Positions 52,361 to 60,032 of a stretch of 64,000 nucleotides of DNA are shown piece by piece; the stretch's first letter is position 1; the number at the start of each line of letters is the position of its first letter. Made by a program: the position numbers and the translations under genes. The notes under the pieces were generated by a model. That model was given only the letters and a program-made list of their open reading frames with translations. It did not search any database and was not told where the DNA came from. The DNA is from Chloroflexota bacterium. GTDB lineage: Bacteria; Chloroflexota; Anaerolineae; Aggregatilineales; Phototrophicaceae. The DNA lies in NCBI GenBank assembly GCA_026707225.1, contig JAPOXG010000010.1, positions 124,001 through 188,000 of the forward strand, in the 5' to 3' direction.

Positions 52361-52780
52361 ATGGAAGATATTTTTCGCGAGCTTATCTTGGACCATGCGC
52401 GCCATCAACGCAATTGGAGGTTGCTTGAGCCGAACGACTTCGACCATGAAGAATGCAACCCGCTCTGTGGCGACTCCCTGCGTCTTACCCTGCGCTTGGA
52501 TCAGACAGGCGTCATCACTGAGCTTGGTTGGGATGGCGAAGGCTGCGCGATCAGTCAAGCGGCGGCTTCCATGTTTGGTGAGCAGCTACTGGGCATGACA
52601 CTCGCCGAAGCGCGACTAACCAACAGGCAGCAGCTATTGGACAACATTGGCCTGCGCTTGAGCATCAATCGAGTGAAATGCGCGCTGCTGCCGCTGAAAG
52701 TGCTTGTGGTAGGCGCCTACGGGGCGATGGGCAACGAACATTGGCTGCGAATCGAGGCTGAAGGAAGCGACCATGGCTGA
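52361..52780 (+). CDS. sufU: SufU sulfur-transfer protein
   Basis: 139 residues. SufU is a zinc-dependent sulfurtransferase that takes sulfur from SufS. The zinc ligands appear as C36-x-D38 (NPLCGD), C62 (GEGCAISQAAASM) and C107 (RVKCALLPLKVL), with the family's insertion between C62 and the last cysteine (about 83-103). The SufS cysteine desulfurase that should serve it is not in this window. GAGAGGATC precedes the ATG at 52361. It overlaps the Rieske gene by 8 nt, so the two are translated together. Confidence 0.92.
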   Translation: MEDIFRELILDHARHQRNWRLLEPNDFDHEECNPLCGDSLRLTLRLDQTGVITELGWDGEGCAISQAAASMFGEQLLGMTLAEARLTNRQQLLDNIGLRLSINRVKCALLPLKVLVVGAYGAMGNEHWLRIEAEGSDHG

Positions 52781-53099
52781 GTGGGTGACCTTGTGTTCTG
52801 TCAGTGAATTGCCGCCGGGCGAACGGGAAGTCTTCGGCGTCAACAACCGCTGGATTGCCGTTTTCAATGTCAGTGGAAAGATCTACGCGATCGAAGATTT
52901 GTGTACGCATGATGGCAATGTGTTGGCTTTTGACCTGCAAGATCGACCAAGCAAGCTAATCGGCCATGAAATCGAATGTCCGCGTCATGGCGGGCGATTT
53001 GATCTTCGCACCGGCGAGGCGACGCGCAGCCCAGCCGAGATTGATGTGCCCTGGTTTGAGGTCAGAATCATGGGCGACGACCTGCAAGTTTTCGTTTAG
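52773..53099 (+). CDS. Rieske [2Fe-2S] ferredoxin-type protein
   Basis: 108 residues. The cluster ligands are C44 and H46 (LCTHDGNV) and C69 and H72 (CPRHGGRFD). There is no membrane helix or large oxygenase domain, so it is a soluble Rieske ferredoxin like those of dioxygenase systems. Next to SufU, it may carry electrons for cluster assembly or be an early client; this is inference. It overlaps sufU by 8 nt and ends 23 nt before the GDPD gene. Confidence 0.93.
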   Translation: MAEWVTLCSVSELPPGEREVFGVNNRWIAVFNVSGKIYAIEDLCTHDGNVLAFDLQDRPSKLIGHEIECPRHGGRFDLRTGEATRSPAEIDVPWFEVRIMGDDLQVFV

Positions 53100-53122
53100 T
53101 CAGGCGATCTCGAAGCGCCGAC

Positions 53123-53887
53123 ATGCGCAGACGCACGATCCGTGAAGCCTTCAACGCGGGAGAGACATTGGTATTTGGCCATCGGGGCGCGATGGCGCAG
53201 GCGCCGATGAATACGCTGGCCGCCTTTGAGCTCGCTCGCGGCCAAGGCGCCGCCGGCATCGAGCTTGATTTGCAGCTTTCGCGCGATGGTCATCTGGTCG
53301 TCATACACGACGACGCGGTCGACGCAACGACCGATGGAGTTGGCGCGGTAGCCGAATTGACGTTGGCGGAAATCAAGCGTTTGGATGCTGGTTCCTGGTT
53401 CTCGGATTCTTTTGCTGGCGAGGCCGTCCCGACGCTTGACGATGTCTTCGATGCCTTCGGCGGCGCCTTGCTGATCAACATCGAGATAAAATCTTCGCGG
53501 GATTCGGTGGATCGCATGGAAAGGCAACTCGCCCAATGCATAGGACGCCACAACATGAGCGAGCGGATAATCGTATCCTGTTTCGATCCGGTCGTGCTTC
53601 GGCGCGTCCGGGGCCTGATGCCCACGGTGATGATGGGCTTTCTCTATCAGCCAGATATGCCAGCCGCGCACTATCTGCCCATCAAGAAACTGTGGCATGA
53701 AGCGCGTCATCCGCGGCATGACATGGTCGATGAGGGTTATATGAACTGGGCGCGGGCACAGGGCTACATCGTCAACGCGTGGACGGTTAACGACCCGCAA
53801 CGCGCGATCGCGCTGCGAGACCTGGGCGTCAACGCCATCATCACAGACGCGCCGGGCCATATCATCAGCGCGCTAAAACAATGCTGA
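53123..53887 (+). CDS. Glycerophosphodiester phosphodiesterase family protein
   Basis: 254 residues with a GDPD TIM barrel. FGHRGAMAQAPMNTLAAF holds the catalytic His; IELDLQLSRDGHLVVIHDD carries the metal-binding Glu and Asp and the second catalytic His; LINIEIKSSRDS the third metal Glu; VNAWTVNDPQRAI closes the fold. The usual Pro-Glu-Asn-Thr near the start is Pro-Met-Asn-Thr here. It would hydrolyse glycerophosphodiesters from lipids. It follows the Rieske gene by 23 nt and overlaps the next gene by 7 nt. Confidence 0.9.
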   Translation: MRRRTIREAFNAGETLVFGHRGAMAQAPMNTLAAFELARGQGAAGIELDLQLSRDGHLVVIHDDAVDATTDGVGAVAELTLAEIKRLDAGSWFSDSFAGEAVPTLDDVFDAFGGALLINIEIKSSRDSVDRMERQLAQCIGRHNMSERIIVSCFDPVVLRRVRGLMPTVMMGFLYQPDMPAAHYLPIKKLWHEARHPRHDMVDEGYMNWARAQGYIVNAWTVNDPQRAIALRDLGVNAIITDAPGHIISALKQC

Positions 53888-54534
53888 ATCGAATTCGGCG
53901 TTTTGGGTTTCGCCTGCTCTATAACGAAATGGCTTCCACATACGATGTGGTGAGCTGGATCGTTTCACTCGGTCAGTGGCGCTGCTGGCAACGTAGCATC
54001 TTCCCGTTTTTGGGACCGCCAAAGGTTGACGCCGTCCTAGAACTGGCGCATGGCACGGGAGATCTGCAGGTCGACCTATTGGGGGCGGGCTATCGAACGG
54101 TCGCGCTCGACCTGTCTCCCGCTATGGGAAGAATCGCACAGCGCAAACTGTGGCGAAAGCGACTTCACACGCCCATTCTGCGCGCGGATGTATGCCGTCT
54201 ACCGTTGAAGTCGTCGTCATTCGCGGCGATTGTATGCACTTTCCCCACCGCTTTTGTATTTCGACCGGACATGCTGGCCGAATTGAAGCGTGTTCTCACT
54301 CGGGACGGTAGCGCCGACTTCGTTTTGACTGGGCAGCTAAACGGAGGCGGCCCGGTCAAAGCGCTGATTCGAGGCGTCTATCGAGTGACGGGCCAGAAAA
54401 GTGAAATGCTTGGTGAAGATTATCTTCATGACTTCTTTGGCGAACATGGCTTCGACGCGCAAATCGAGCTCGTTGACTGCAAGGGAAGTACGGCTCAAGT
54501 CGTTATGTTGCAGAAGAAGCCGGCGTACTTGTGA
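53881..54534 (+). CDS. SAM-dependent methyltransferase, UbiE-like
   Basis: 217 residues, class I. N-terminal YNEMASTYDVVSWIVSLGQW resembles the UbiE/COQ5 family; motif I is VLELAHGTGDLQVDL, with a His in place of the second Gly; VALDLSPAMGRIAQRK follows; motif IV region AAIVCTFPTAFVFRPDML and LKRVLTRDG are also family-like. The substrate is unknown; a lipid or quinone is plausible. The ATG overlaps the stop of the GDPD gene, which suggests a shared lipid role. Last gene of the run from sufC; no terminator is obvious. Confidence 0.87.
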   Translation: MLNRIRRFGFRLLYNEMASTYDVVSWIVSLGQWRCWQRSIFPFLGPPKVDAVLELAHGTGDLQVDLLGAGYRTVALDLSPAMGRIAQRKLWRKRLHTPILRADVCRLPLKSSSFAAIVCTFPTAFVFRPDMLAELKRVLTRDGSADFVLTGQLNGGGPVKALIRGVYRVTGQKSEMLGEDYLHDFFGEHGFDAQIELVDCKGSTAQVVMLQKKPAYL

Positions 54535-54756
54535 TTTAGGCCAGCGGCAATAAAACCCTCTCGTCGCTACAGCATCGTACAGAAGGCAAGCACTATAATA
54601 AATGCAGATCTCTTCTTCGGTGAAGCCGTCAGTTGAAATGGGGCGGCGGATAACGCTAGGGACTTTGGTCTGCCGCCAACTGAGTCTCGGTGGGCTGCCT
54701 CGCCAAACCTGGGGACGAGTTAAGCCGATATGAGACTGGATTATCGGCGCTCGGCA

Positions 54757-54765
54757 TGGTATATT
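54757..54765 (+). promoter_or_regulatory. Extended -10 promoter element of tRNA-His
   Basis: TG-G-TATATT at 54757-54765; no good -35 box, so it relies on the extended -10. Its distance to the tRNA (14 nt) fits a short 5' leader for RNase P. Confidence 0.45.
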
Positions 54766-54778
54766 GGATTGCGACTAT

Positions 54779-54851
54779 GGTGGATGTAGCTCAATGGCAG
54801 AGCACCTGATTGTGGTTCAGGCGGTTGAGGGTTCGAGCCCCTTCATCCACC
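54779..54851 (+). tRNA. tRNA-His (anticodon GUG)
   Basis: Complete cloverleaf: acceptor GTGGATG/CATCCAC (54780-54786 with 54844-54850), D-arm GCTCAATGGCAGAGC, anticodon stem CCTGA/TCAGG with loop TTGTGGT giving GTG, and T-arm with TTCGAGC. G at 54779 pairs with C at 54851 as the G-1:C73 identity pair of histidine tRNA. CCA is not encoded (CCG follows). Confidence 0.97.
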
Positions 54852-54875
54852 CGGCGATTGACTTCTAAAGACGTC

Positions 54876-54898
54876 CGCCCAGAGCGGGCGTTTTGCTT
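54876..54898 (+). terminator. Terminator after tRNA-His
   Basis: CGCCC (54876-54880) and GGGCG (54886-54890) with a 5-nt AGAGC loop, followed by TTTTGCTT. Short stem but G/C only. Confidence 0.6.
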
Positions 54899-54951
54899 CT
54901 CGGGCCGAATTGACTGCCCGCAAGCGCATTCGCAAGTCAGCTTTTTCACAA

Positions 54952-56154
54952 CTATGTATGCGTTCTGAGCAGCGTCTTGTTCCTGCGGGCGCGGCGCCGC
55001 CAGCCGGAAATAGGCGCTCTGCCGGGGCAGGGCACGTCAGCTTTTGTCGACTCATTGGGCGCCTCCCGGCTTTCCGCCAGACCGTTGTGTCCCGGGTTTA
55101 TCGGCGCGCGCTGTCGGAAGTCAGGTCGTTGAGCCTCGCTTTGATTGGCGCGTGGTGGCGCATCCGTCCTCGCTCTCGCTTCGCTTGGCTTCTGCAAGCC
55201 AAATATTTCGAAAACACTCAGCTGCGACGAATCGTCGGGTGGCTTTGCTTCGGCAGCAGCAACTGACGGCTCCCGGTCAGCAATGGATTCCGGCGCCGGC
55301 TGCTCAGATATGATGGGTTCTGGCTCGGGCTGCTCAGCAATGATGGTTTCTGCCGCTGGTGGCGGATCTGGAATTTCAGGCAGACTTACCTCGGCCAGCA
55401 AGGATTCGACTTCCACCGGTCTGGTATCGTCCAGCTCGGGATCAGGCGCTTGGTCTGTGATTAGCTCGTCGCCAGCGCCCAATACCACCGGATTTGGTTT
55501 GGTATCGGTCTCTGCTAACTGCGGTAAGGGGTCGGGCTCCAGTTCCAGATCGTAGGACAGTGGAAATCGCTCGGACAGTGTCGTGTCATCTTCGACGATA
55601 TCGTCCTCGGCGCTGTCTTGAAAGGATGACGGATGTCGCGGCTGATAACTCAATCGCTCGGAAACATCGGGCGCTGATTGCATGCTCGCTTTCGCTTCGT
55701 GGGTGGAAATGCCGCCGGACTCCTGCATTATCAGATGATGCAGGTTTCTCAGGCTGTCCTGGATTTGATTGGTTGTGCTTCGCTTAAGACGCATCGCGTT
55801 GCGAATGCCGCCGAGCATACCGCCCGGCTCATATTGAAAGGTCCAGCGCACCAGTGTGCCATCGGTGACTTCCTGCAAGCGAATCCGTCCCTGATTGTCG
55901 ACGAACTTCGTCCCGTCTACGATTCGATACTCATAGCCCAGCGTATCGTACCAGGCGCTGATTTCTACAATGATGTCATTCCCTTTTACAGTGGAGTGCC
56001 GCCAGCGCGTTCCGCGTCCTTCTCGCTGCGTTGAGAGAAACGAGACCGATACAACTTCTTCGTACCATTGCGGGATCGCGGAAAGGTCCCCCATGAAACG
56101 CCAAATGAATTCCGGTGATGCTGGAATCAGTATTTCGAGGTCGATTACGTTCAT
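54952..56154 (-). CDS. SRPBCC-domain protein with long disordered C-terminal tail
   Basis: 400 residues. Residues 1-150 form an SRPBCC/polyketide-cyclase-like lipid-binding domain (LEILIPASPEFIWRFMGDLS, AIPQWYEEVVSVSFL, RWTFQYEPGGMLGGIRNAM). The rest is low-complexity and acidic with Pro/Glu repeats (IIAEQPEPEP, IISEQPAPES), then a basic tail (GWRRRARRNK). The tail probably binds partners. The gene runs towards the tRNA-His gene and is divergent from a small membrane protein. No operon partner is on its strand. The function of the domain's ligand is unknown. Confidence 0.82.
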   Translation of the reverse strand: MNVIDLEILIPASPEFIWRFMGDLSAIPQWYEEVVSVSFLSTQREGRGTRWRHSTVKGNDIIVEISAWYDTLGYEYRIVDGTKFVDNQGRIRLQEVTDGTLVRWTFQYEPGGMLGGIRNAMRLKRSTTNQIQDSLRNLHHLIMQESGGISTHEAKASMQSAPDVSERLSYQPRHPSSFQDSAEDDIVEDDTTLSERFPLSYDLELEPDPLPQLAETDTKPNPVVLGAGDELITDQAPDPELDDTRPVEVESLLAEVSLPEIPDPPPAAETIIAEQPEPEPIISEQPAPESIADREPSVAAAEAKPPDDSSQLSVFEIFGLQKPSEARARTDAPPRANQSEAQRPDFRQRAPINPGHNGLAESREAPNESTKADVPCPGRAPISGWRRRARRNKTLLRTHT

Positions 56155-56242
56155 GGTATGGACCGCGGAGATGAGACTGGACGCGCGCTTTATGCTACAC
56201 TAATATGAGATTTTACCACCTGTTAATTGATGCGCAACTATC

Positions 56243-56521
56243 ATGCCAAACCCTGTGTTTATCTTCGCCTTTGTCATCGCCACCATGTATGGACTTGGCT
56301 TTCACGTCATCCTGGGTGGAAATGCGCGCCGAATGGTGCTGTTTGTTGTCACGAGTTGGGTTGGCTTTCTGTTGGGGCAGTACCTCGGCGGTTATTTGGA
56401 TATCAGCCTCATGCGCATCGGCGTCATTCATTTGTTGCCCGCTTCTGTCACTGCTGTCGCCCTGCTGGTATTTGCGCATGTTCTAACAGCGGAATCAACC
56501 AAGCCGGTGACACGGCGCTGA
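56243..56521 (+). CDS. Small membrane protein with about three helices
   Basis: 92 residues, mainly hydrophobic: NPVFIFAFVIATMYGLGFHV, MVLFVVTSWVGFLLGQYLGG and VIHLLPASVTAVALLVFAHV with short loops. No known family. It starts the run of three small membrane proteins (56243, 56524, 57017) in one direction and ends 2 nt before the next start. A role in the envelope is probable; details are unknown. Confidence 0.7.
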   Translation: MPNPVFIFAFVIATMYGLGFHVILGGNARRMVLFVVTSWVGFLLGQYLGGYLDISLMRIGVIHLLPASVTAVALLVFAHVLTAESTKPVTRR

Positions 56522-56523
56522 CC

Positions 56524-57045
56524 ATGGCCGAAAATGAGGTCGATGCCGGCGGAAGCAATGCGCTGCGGACAGGCGACTCCCCCGGTCCCAAGATCACACG
56601 ATTGATCAAGATTCTAGCGCTTCTGGGAATCTTGATCATTCTGATTCTCATAGCGGCCGCGCTGGCTGTGGCGCTGATCGACGCGGAATCCTGGGCGCCG
56701 CTCATCCGAATCTTCCGCGATGTATTTCTGTTGATTCTGCTTCTCGAGTTTATATTGATCATTACCGCCTTTGCTATTCTGATGCTGCAAGCGGCCGGCT
56801 TCCTGATCATGCTGAAAACGGAAGTCCAACCTATTCTGGACAATGCCAGGGAGACGACGCGCCTGAGCAAGGCAACGGCGCAGTTCATCAACAGCAACGC
56901 CGTCGATCCGCTGATTCAGATCAAGAGTTTTCTTTCTGGTTTGCTCGCATTCTTGCGCGAATTGATTCGCATTCGCGCTGTGGTTTCAACAGAAGAACCA
57001 ATCCCGGACCATCCGGATGAAACTCAACCGACCGCAACTGGATGA
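56524..57045 (+). CDS. Two-helix membrane protein of unknown function
   Basis: 173 residues: charged N-terminus (AENEVDAGGSNALRTGDSPG), two long hydrophobic helices (ILALLGILIILILIAAALAV and DVFLLILLLEFILIITAFAI), then an amphipathic region (LKTEVQPILDNARETTRLSK) that resembles the phasin-like or DUF948-type helices found in YtxH neighbours. The start at 56524 is chosen because upstream in-frame codons are the previous gene read in another frame. It overlaps the next gene by 29 nt, which indicates tight coupling. Confidence 0.75.
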   Translation: MAENEVDAGGSNALRTGDSPGPKITRLIKILALLGILIILILIAAALAVALIDAESWAPLIRIFRDVFLLILLLEFILIITAFAILMLQAAGFLIMLKTEVQPILDNARETTRLSKATAQFINSNAVDPLIQIKSFLSGLLAFLRELIRIRAVVSTEEPIPDHPDETQPTATG

Positions 57046-57241
57046 CAGCGCGACTTTCGTCGGCATCCTGCTGGGCATCGTGATCGGCGCCCTCTACGCG
57101 CTGCTGCATATCAAACAGAAGGGCTCGGTCCGGCGGAAAGACCTGACACAGTTTGGCGCCGGCAGCGCCGAAGTGGAGATGGAAGCGAGCCTGGAAGAAG
57201 CCAAGCGGGTGGCGAAAGCGCGCCTGAATGACAAGAGCTAA
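57017..57241 (+). CDS. YtxH-like small membrane protein
   Basis: 74 residues. The helix FVGILLGIVIGALYALLHI followed by a charged, coiled tail (EVEMEASLEEAKRVAKARLN) resembles YtxH/gas-vesicle-type stress proteins. It overlaps the preceding gene by 29 nt and its end overlaps the convergent nnr gene by 4 nt. These proteins are often linked to envelope stress, but no direct evidence is present. Confidence 0.7.
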   Translation: MKLNRPQLDDSATFVGILLGIVIGALYALLHIKQKGSVRRKDLTQFGAGSAEVEMEASLEEAKRVAKARLNDKS

Positions 57242-58860
57242 GGCGTCTCCAAAGCCGCGAACGACCTACCCAGCGAAGACAATACATCACCAGCGATGAC
57301 GCTGCGGCTGCTGCCCACGACTTCTGCCGCGATAACACCAGCCGAGGCATGCGCATAAGCGCCAAGGCAAGCGCTGTCGAAGGCGCTCAGCCCCTGTGCC
57401 CGCAAGCCGGCAATCAACCCGGCGAGCACATCGCCAGTGCCAGCCGTGCTTAGGGCGTCCGTCTTGAATGGAATAACGCTGAGCCGCCCGTCCGGCGCCG
57501 CCACCAGCGTATGCGCCCCCTTCAGCAAGAGTATAACGCTCCAGGCTTCCGCGCATTGGCGGGCCACCCTCCAGCGGTCTGCGTTGATCTCGTGAGCGCT
57601 GCTGCTCGTCAATCGCGCCAATTCGCCGGGGTGAGGCGTGATGATGGTATCCGCTGGCAAGCGGCCCCACCACGCTTTGTCCTGGCTCAAGAGATTCAAG
57701 GCATCGGCGTCCAGGACCAGCGAAGGCAGCGAGCCGCTGGCAAGCAGTCGGCGCAGAAAGTCCCGGGTGCTGTCGTGCGTGCCAAGTCCACAACCGACGA
57801 GCAGGGCATCATAGTCGCATGCCGCCTCGATTACCGTCTCCGCAGCGCGCTCGGCGATGGCGCCGTCCACTTCTGGCAAGGGCAGCCAAGTCGGTTCCCG
57901 CAGGCTGCCTGCGACAATTTCGCAGAGCCGGCGTGTTGCGGCGATAGTCACCAGTCCGGCGCCAGCGCGATAGGCCGATTCCGCAGCGAGGGCAATTGCG
58001 CCGATGTATTTTGACGAGCCGGCCGCGACCATGACTTTCCCGAAGGAGCCTTTGTGACCATCAAGCGGGCGGGCGGGCAGGAGCCCAGACGCAACGGGCT
58101 TGTCCACCAACATCGTTTTGACCTGATCTAATTCGGGAAGACTGTCCGGGATGCCAATCGCTGAAATCTCCAAGTCGCCCACGCAACCGGCGGCCGGAAA
58201 CGTGAAGAGACCCGGCTTGCCGGCGATGAACGCGATGGTCGTGTCGGCGGCGAGGACATTTTCATCGGCTTCGCCCGTGTCGCAATCGATTCCGCTGGGG
58301 CAATCTAACGCAAGTATGAATGGACGCCGCTCCAGGTGAGTAGCGCGATCCGAGCCTGGAATGCCGTTGTGGCGTTTTTCGGCCTCCGCTGCCCGCCGGC
58401 CTAAGCACTCGTTTACAGCTTGCAGCAGCTTGGCTGCCTCGCCTCGCAGCGGTGGGCGACCGCCGATACCGAGTACCGCATCGACAATGATATCAGCATC
58501 CATTATCAGGCGGGTCAGGCTCTGACCGTCGCCATCATCAGTCGCAACAGTGAGCGAAAGCCCAGCGCTGAGCGCAGCTTGGTAGTTCTTGTCGCTCAAG
58601 TCTCGCGTTTCCAGCAGGTAGAGACTGATATCCGCGTCAGTGGAGCGCGCTAGATCGCGCGCCATGACCAGGCCATCACCGCCATTGTTGCCTCGTCCAA
58701 TCAGTATCGTGATCTTGCTTGCGTTGGTGATCGCGCGGCGTCGCTGCAACAGCGCGCTGGCGGCGGCGCCCGCATTTTGCATCATCCGCTCGTAGCTCAT
58801 GACCGAGCGGTCCGCGGCCGCTTCAATGGCTCGCAGCTGGCGGACGCTTGCCACTTTCAT
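57238..58860 (-). CDS. nnr: Bifunctional NAD(P)H-hydrate epimerase / dehydratase
   Basis: 540 residues. Repairs hydrated NADH and NADPH. The N-terminal epimerase (YjeF_N, 1-220) has ILIGRGNNGGDGLVMARDL and FILALDCPSGIDCDTGEA; the C-terminal ADP-dependent dehydratase (YjeF_C, 240-540) has AGSSKYIGAIALAAESAYRA, ITPHPGELARLT and the ribokinase-like GTGDVLAGLIAGL with catalytic aspartate. Both domains look complete. It follows the polyprenyl synthase gene by 85 nt and converges on the YtxH-like gene with a 4-nt overlap. Gene name nnr (yjeF fusion). Confidence 0.95.
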   Translation of the reverse strand: MKVASVRQLRAIEAAADRSVMSYERMMQNAGAAASALLQRRRAITNASKITILIGRGNNGGDGLVMARDLARSTDADISLYLLETRDLSDKNYQAALSAGLSLTVATDDGDGQSLTRLIMDADIIVDAVLGIGGRPPLRGEAAKLLQAVNECLGRRAAEAEKRHNGIPGSDRATHLERRPFILALDCPSGIDCDTGEADENVLAADTTIAFIAGKPGLFTFPAAGCVGDLEISAIGIPDSLPELDQVKTMLVDKPVASGLLPARPLDGHKGSFGKVMVAAGSSKYIGAIALAAESAYRAGAGLVTIAATRRLCEIVAGSLREPTWLPLPEVDGAIAERAAETVIEAACDYDALLVGCGLGTHDSTRDFLRRLLASGSLPSLVLDADALNLLSQDKAWWGRLPADTIITPHPGELARLTSSSAHEINADRWRVARQCAEAWSVILLLKGAHTLVAAPDGRLSVIPFKTDALSTAGTGDVLAGLIAGLRAQGLSAFDSACLGAYAHASAGVIAAEVVGSSRSVIAGDVLSSLGRSFAALETP

Positions 58861-58945
58861 CGATTGCCTACTGGTATCAAACTCTCAAACAGAAAGGCGC
58901 GTATCGAAATGAAAAGAACTTCTCGGCGACCCCACGCGTTGGTTT

Positions 58946-59893
58946 TCAGCAGTCTCTCTCAATGACCTGCCGCGCAAGCTCAATCAGCGCTGATTTCGCC
59001 GGGGAGTCATCCAGGATAGCCAAGCTCGCAATCGCGCTCTCAACCAAGTTGGCAGCCTGTTCGCGCGCCTTCTCAATGGTGTCGCCTTCCATCATCTTGC
59101 GGCGGATCTCGGCTAGCGGGTCCGCGACCGAGGCATTGCCGTTGCCATTGGCGTCGTTCAAAGCGACGGCGACGCCGCGCCCCTGTGTGATGTCAAGGCC
59201 GCTGGTCTTTCCCAGTTTGCTTTCGTCCTCCACCAGATCGAGGATGTCATCCACAATCTGAAAGGCAAGACCGAGCCGGAAGCCAAACTCGGATAAGGCG
59301 CGGATTTCCCTTGGATTGGCGCCGGCAAGCTTGGCGCCGATCGCGCAAGCGGCTTGAAAGAGGGCGGCCGTCTTCTTGGCGATGATCTCCATGTACGCTT
59401 CGCGCGTAAACGTCTTGTTCTTCACCGCGCTCGCCTGCAGCGTCTCTCCCTCCACCAAGGCTGTCGCCGCCTTCGCTAAATCAATATTGAGATTGTGGTA
59501 GGGCGCCATCAGTTCATAAACCGCGGTGAATAGAAAGTCTCCGGTCAGGAGCGCGAAAGTCCGCCCCCAAAGCGCATTGACCGACGGACGACCGCGGCGC
59601 AGTATCCCATGATCATTGATATCGTCGTGCACGACGCTGGCGGTGTGCATTAGCTCAATGGCGGCGGCGGGCTTCGCGGCGCTTTCCAAATCGCGGCCGT
59701 CAAGAGCCAGATATGATTGCAGGAGCAGGCGCGGTCGAATGCGTTTGCCGCCGGCGCTCAGAATGTGGCGGCTGGCATCGCGCAGGATATGGACATCACT
59801 GTCCGTCGCTTCGATCATCGCGCGCTCTACAGTTGCCATTCCCTCGTCCAGCAATTCACTCAACCCAACTTGATCGATTAGCGCGCCAGACAT
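58946..59893 (-). CDS. Polyprenyl diphosphate synthase
   Basis: 315 residues. Elongates allylic diphosphates with IPP to a long chain for quinones or carriers. The motifs are GGKRIRPRLLL (IPP binding), the first aspartate-rich motif VVHDDINDHGILRRGRPSVN, KTAALFQAACAIGAKLAG, and the second FQIVDDILDLVED. Chain length cannot be read safely. The ATG at 59893 has GGAG 6 nt upstream and is preferred to a TTG at 59905. The promoter TTGACT-16-TACAAT lies at 59941-59968. Confidence 0.93.
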   Translation of the reverse strand: MSGALIDQVGLSELLDEGMATVERAMIEATDSDVHILRDASRHILSAGGKRIRPRLLLQSYLALDGRDLESAAKPAAAIELMHTASVVHDDINDHGILRRGRPSVNALWGRTFALLTGDFLFTAVYELMAPYHNLNIDLAKAATALVEGETLQASAVKNKTFTREAYMEIIAKKTAALFQAACAIGAKLAGANPREIRALSEFGFRLGLAFQIVDDILDLVEDESKLGKTSGLDITQGRGVAVALNDANGNGNASVADPLAEIRRKMMEGDTIEKAREQAANLVESAIASLAILDDSPAKSALIELARQVIERDC

Positions 59894-59940
59894 GTCGGAC
59901 TCCAACTCAATAATTGTGAAGTTCAGAACTATCTAAACGT

Positions 59941-59968
59941 ATTGTACTGAAAGTACGTAAAAAGTCAA
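59941..59968 (-). promoter_or_regulatory. Promoter of the polyprenyl synthase / nnr unit
   Basis: Minus-strand TTGACT (59968-59963), 16-nt spacer, TACAAT (59946-59941). Good match; leader about 45 nt. Confidence 0.7.
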
Positions 59969-60032
59969 AGTGATTCGTTTATATCTCGAAACGGCGAGCG
60001 AACCGCGAGCGCCAAACGCGACGCCTCTCGTT

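Larger units (their letters stand above)
54535..54951. other. Intergenic region around the tRNA-His gene
   Basis: No protein gene. The left part (54535-54755) shows nothing I can interpret. An extended -10 TGGTATATT (54757-54765) lies 14 nt before the tRNA, and a terminator follows the tRNA at 54876-54898. Confidence 0.6.
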
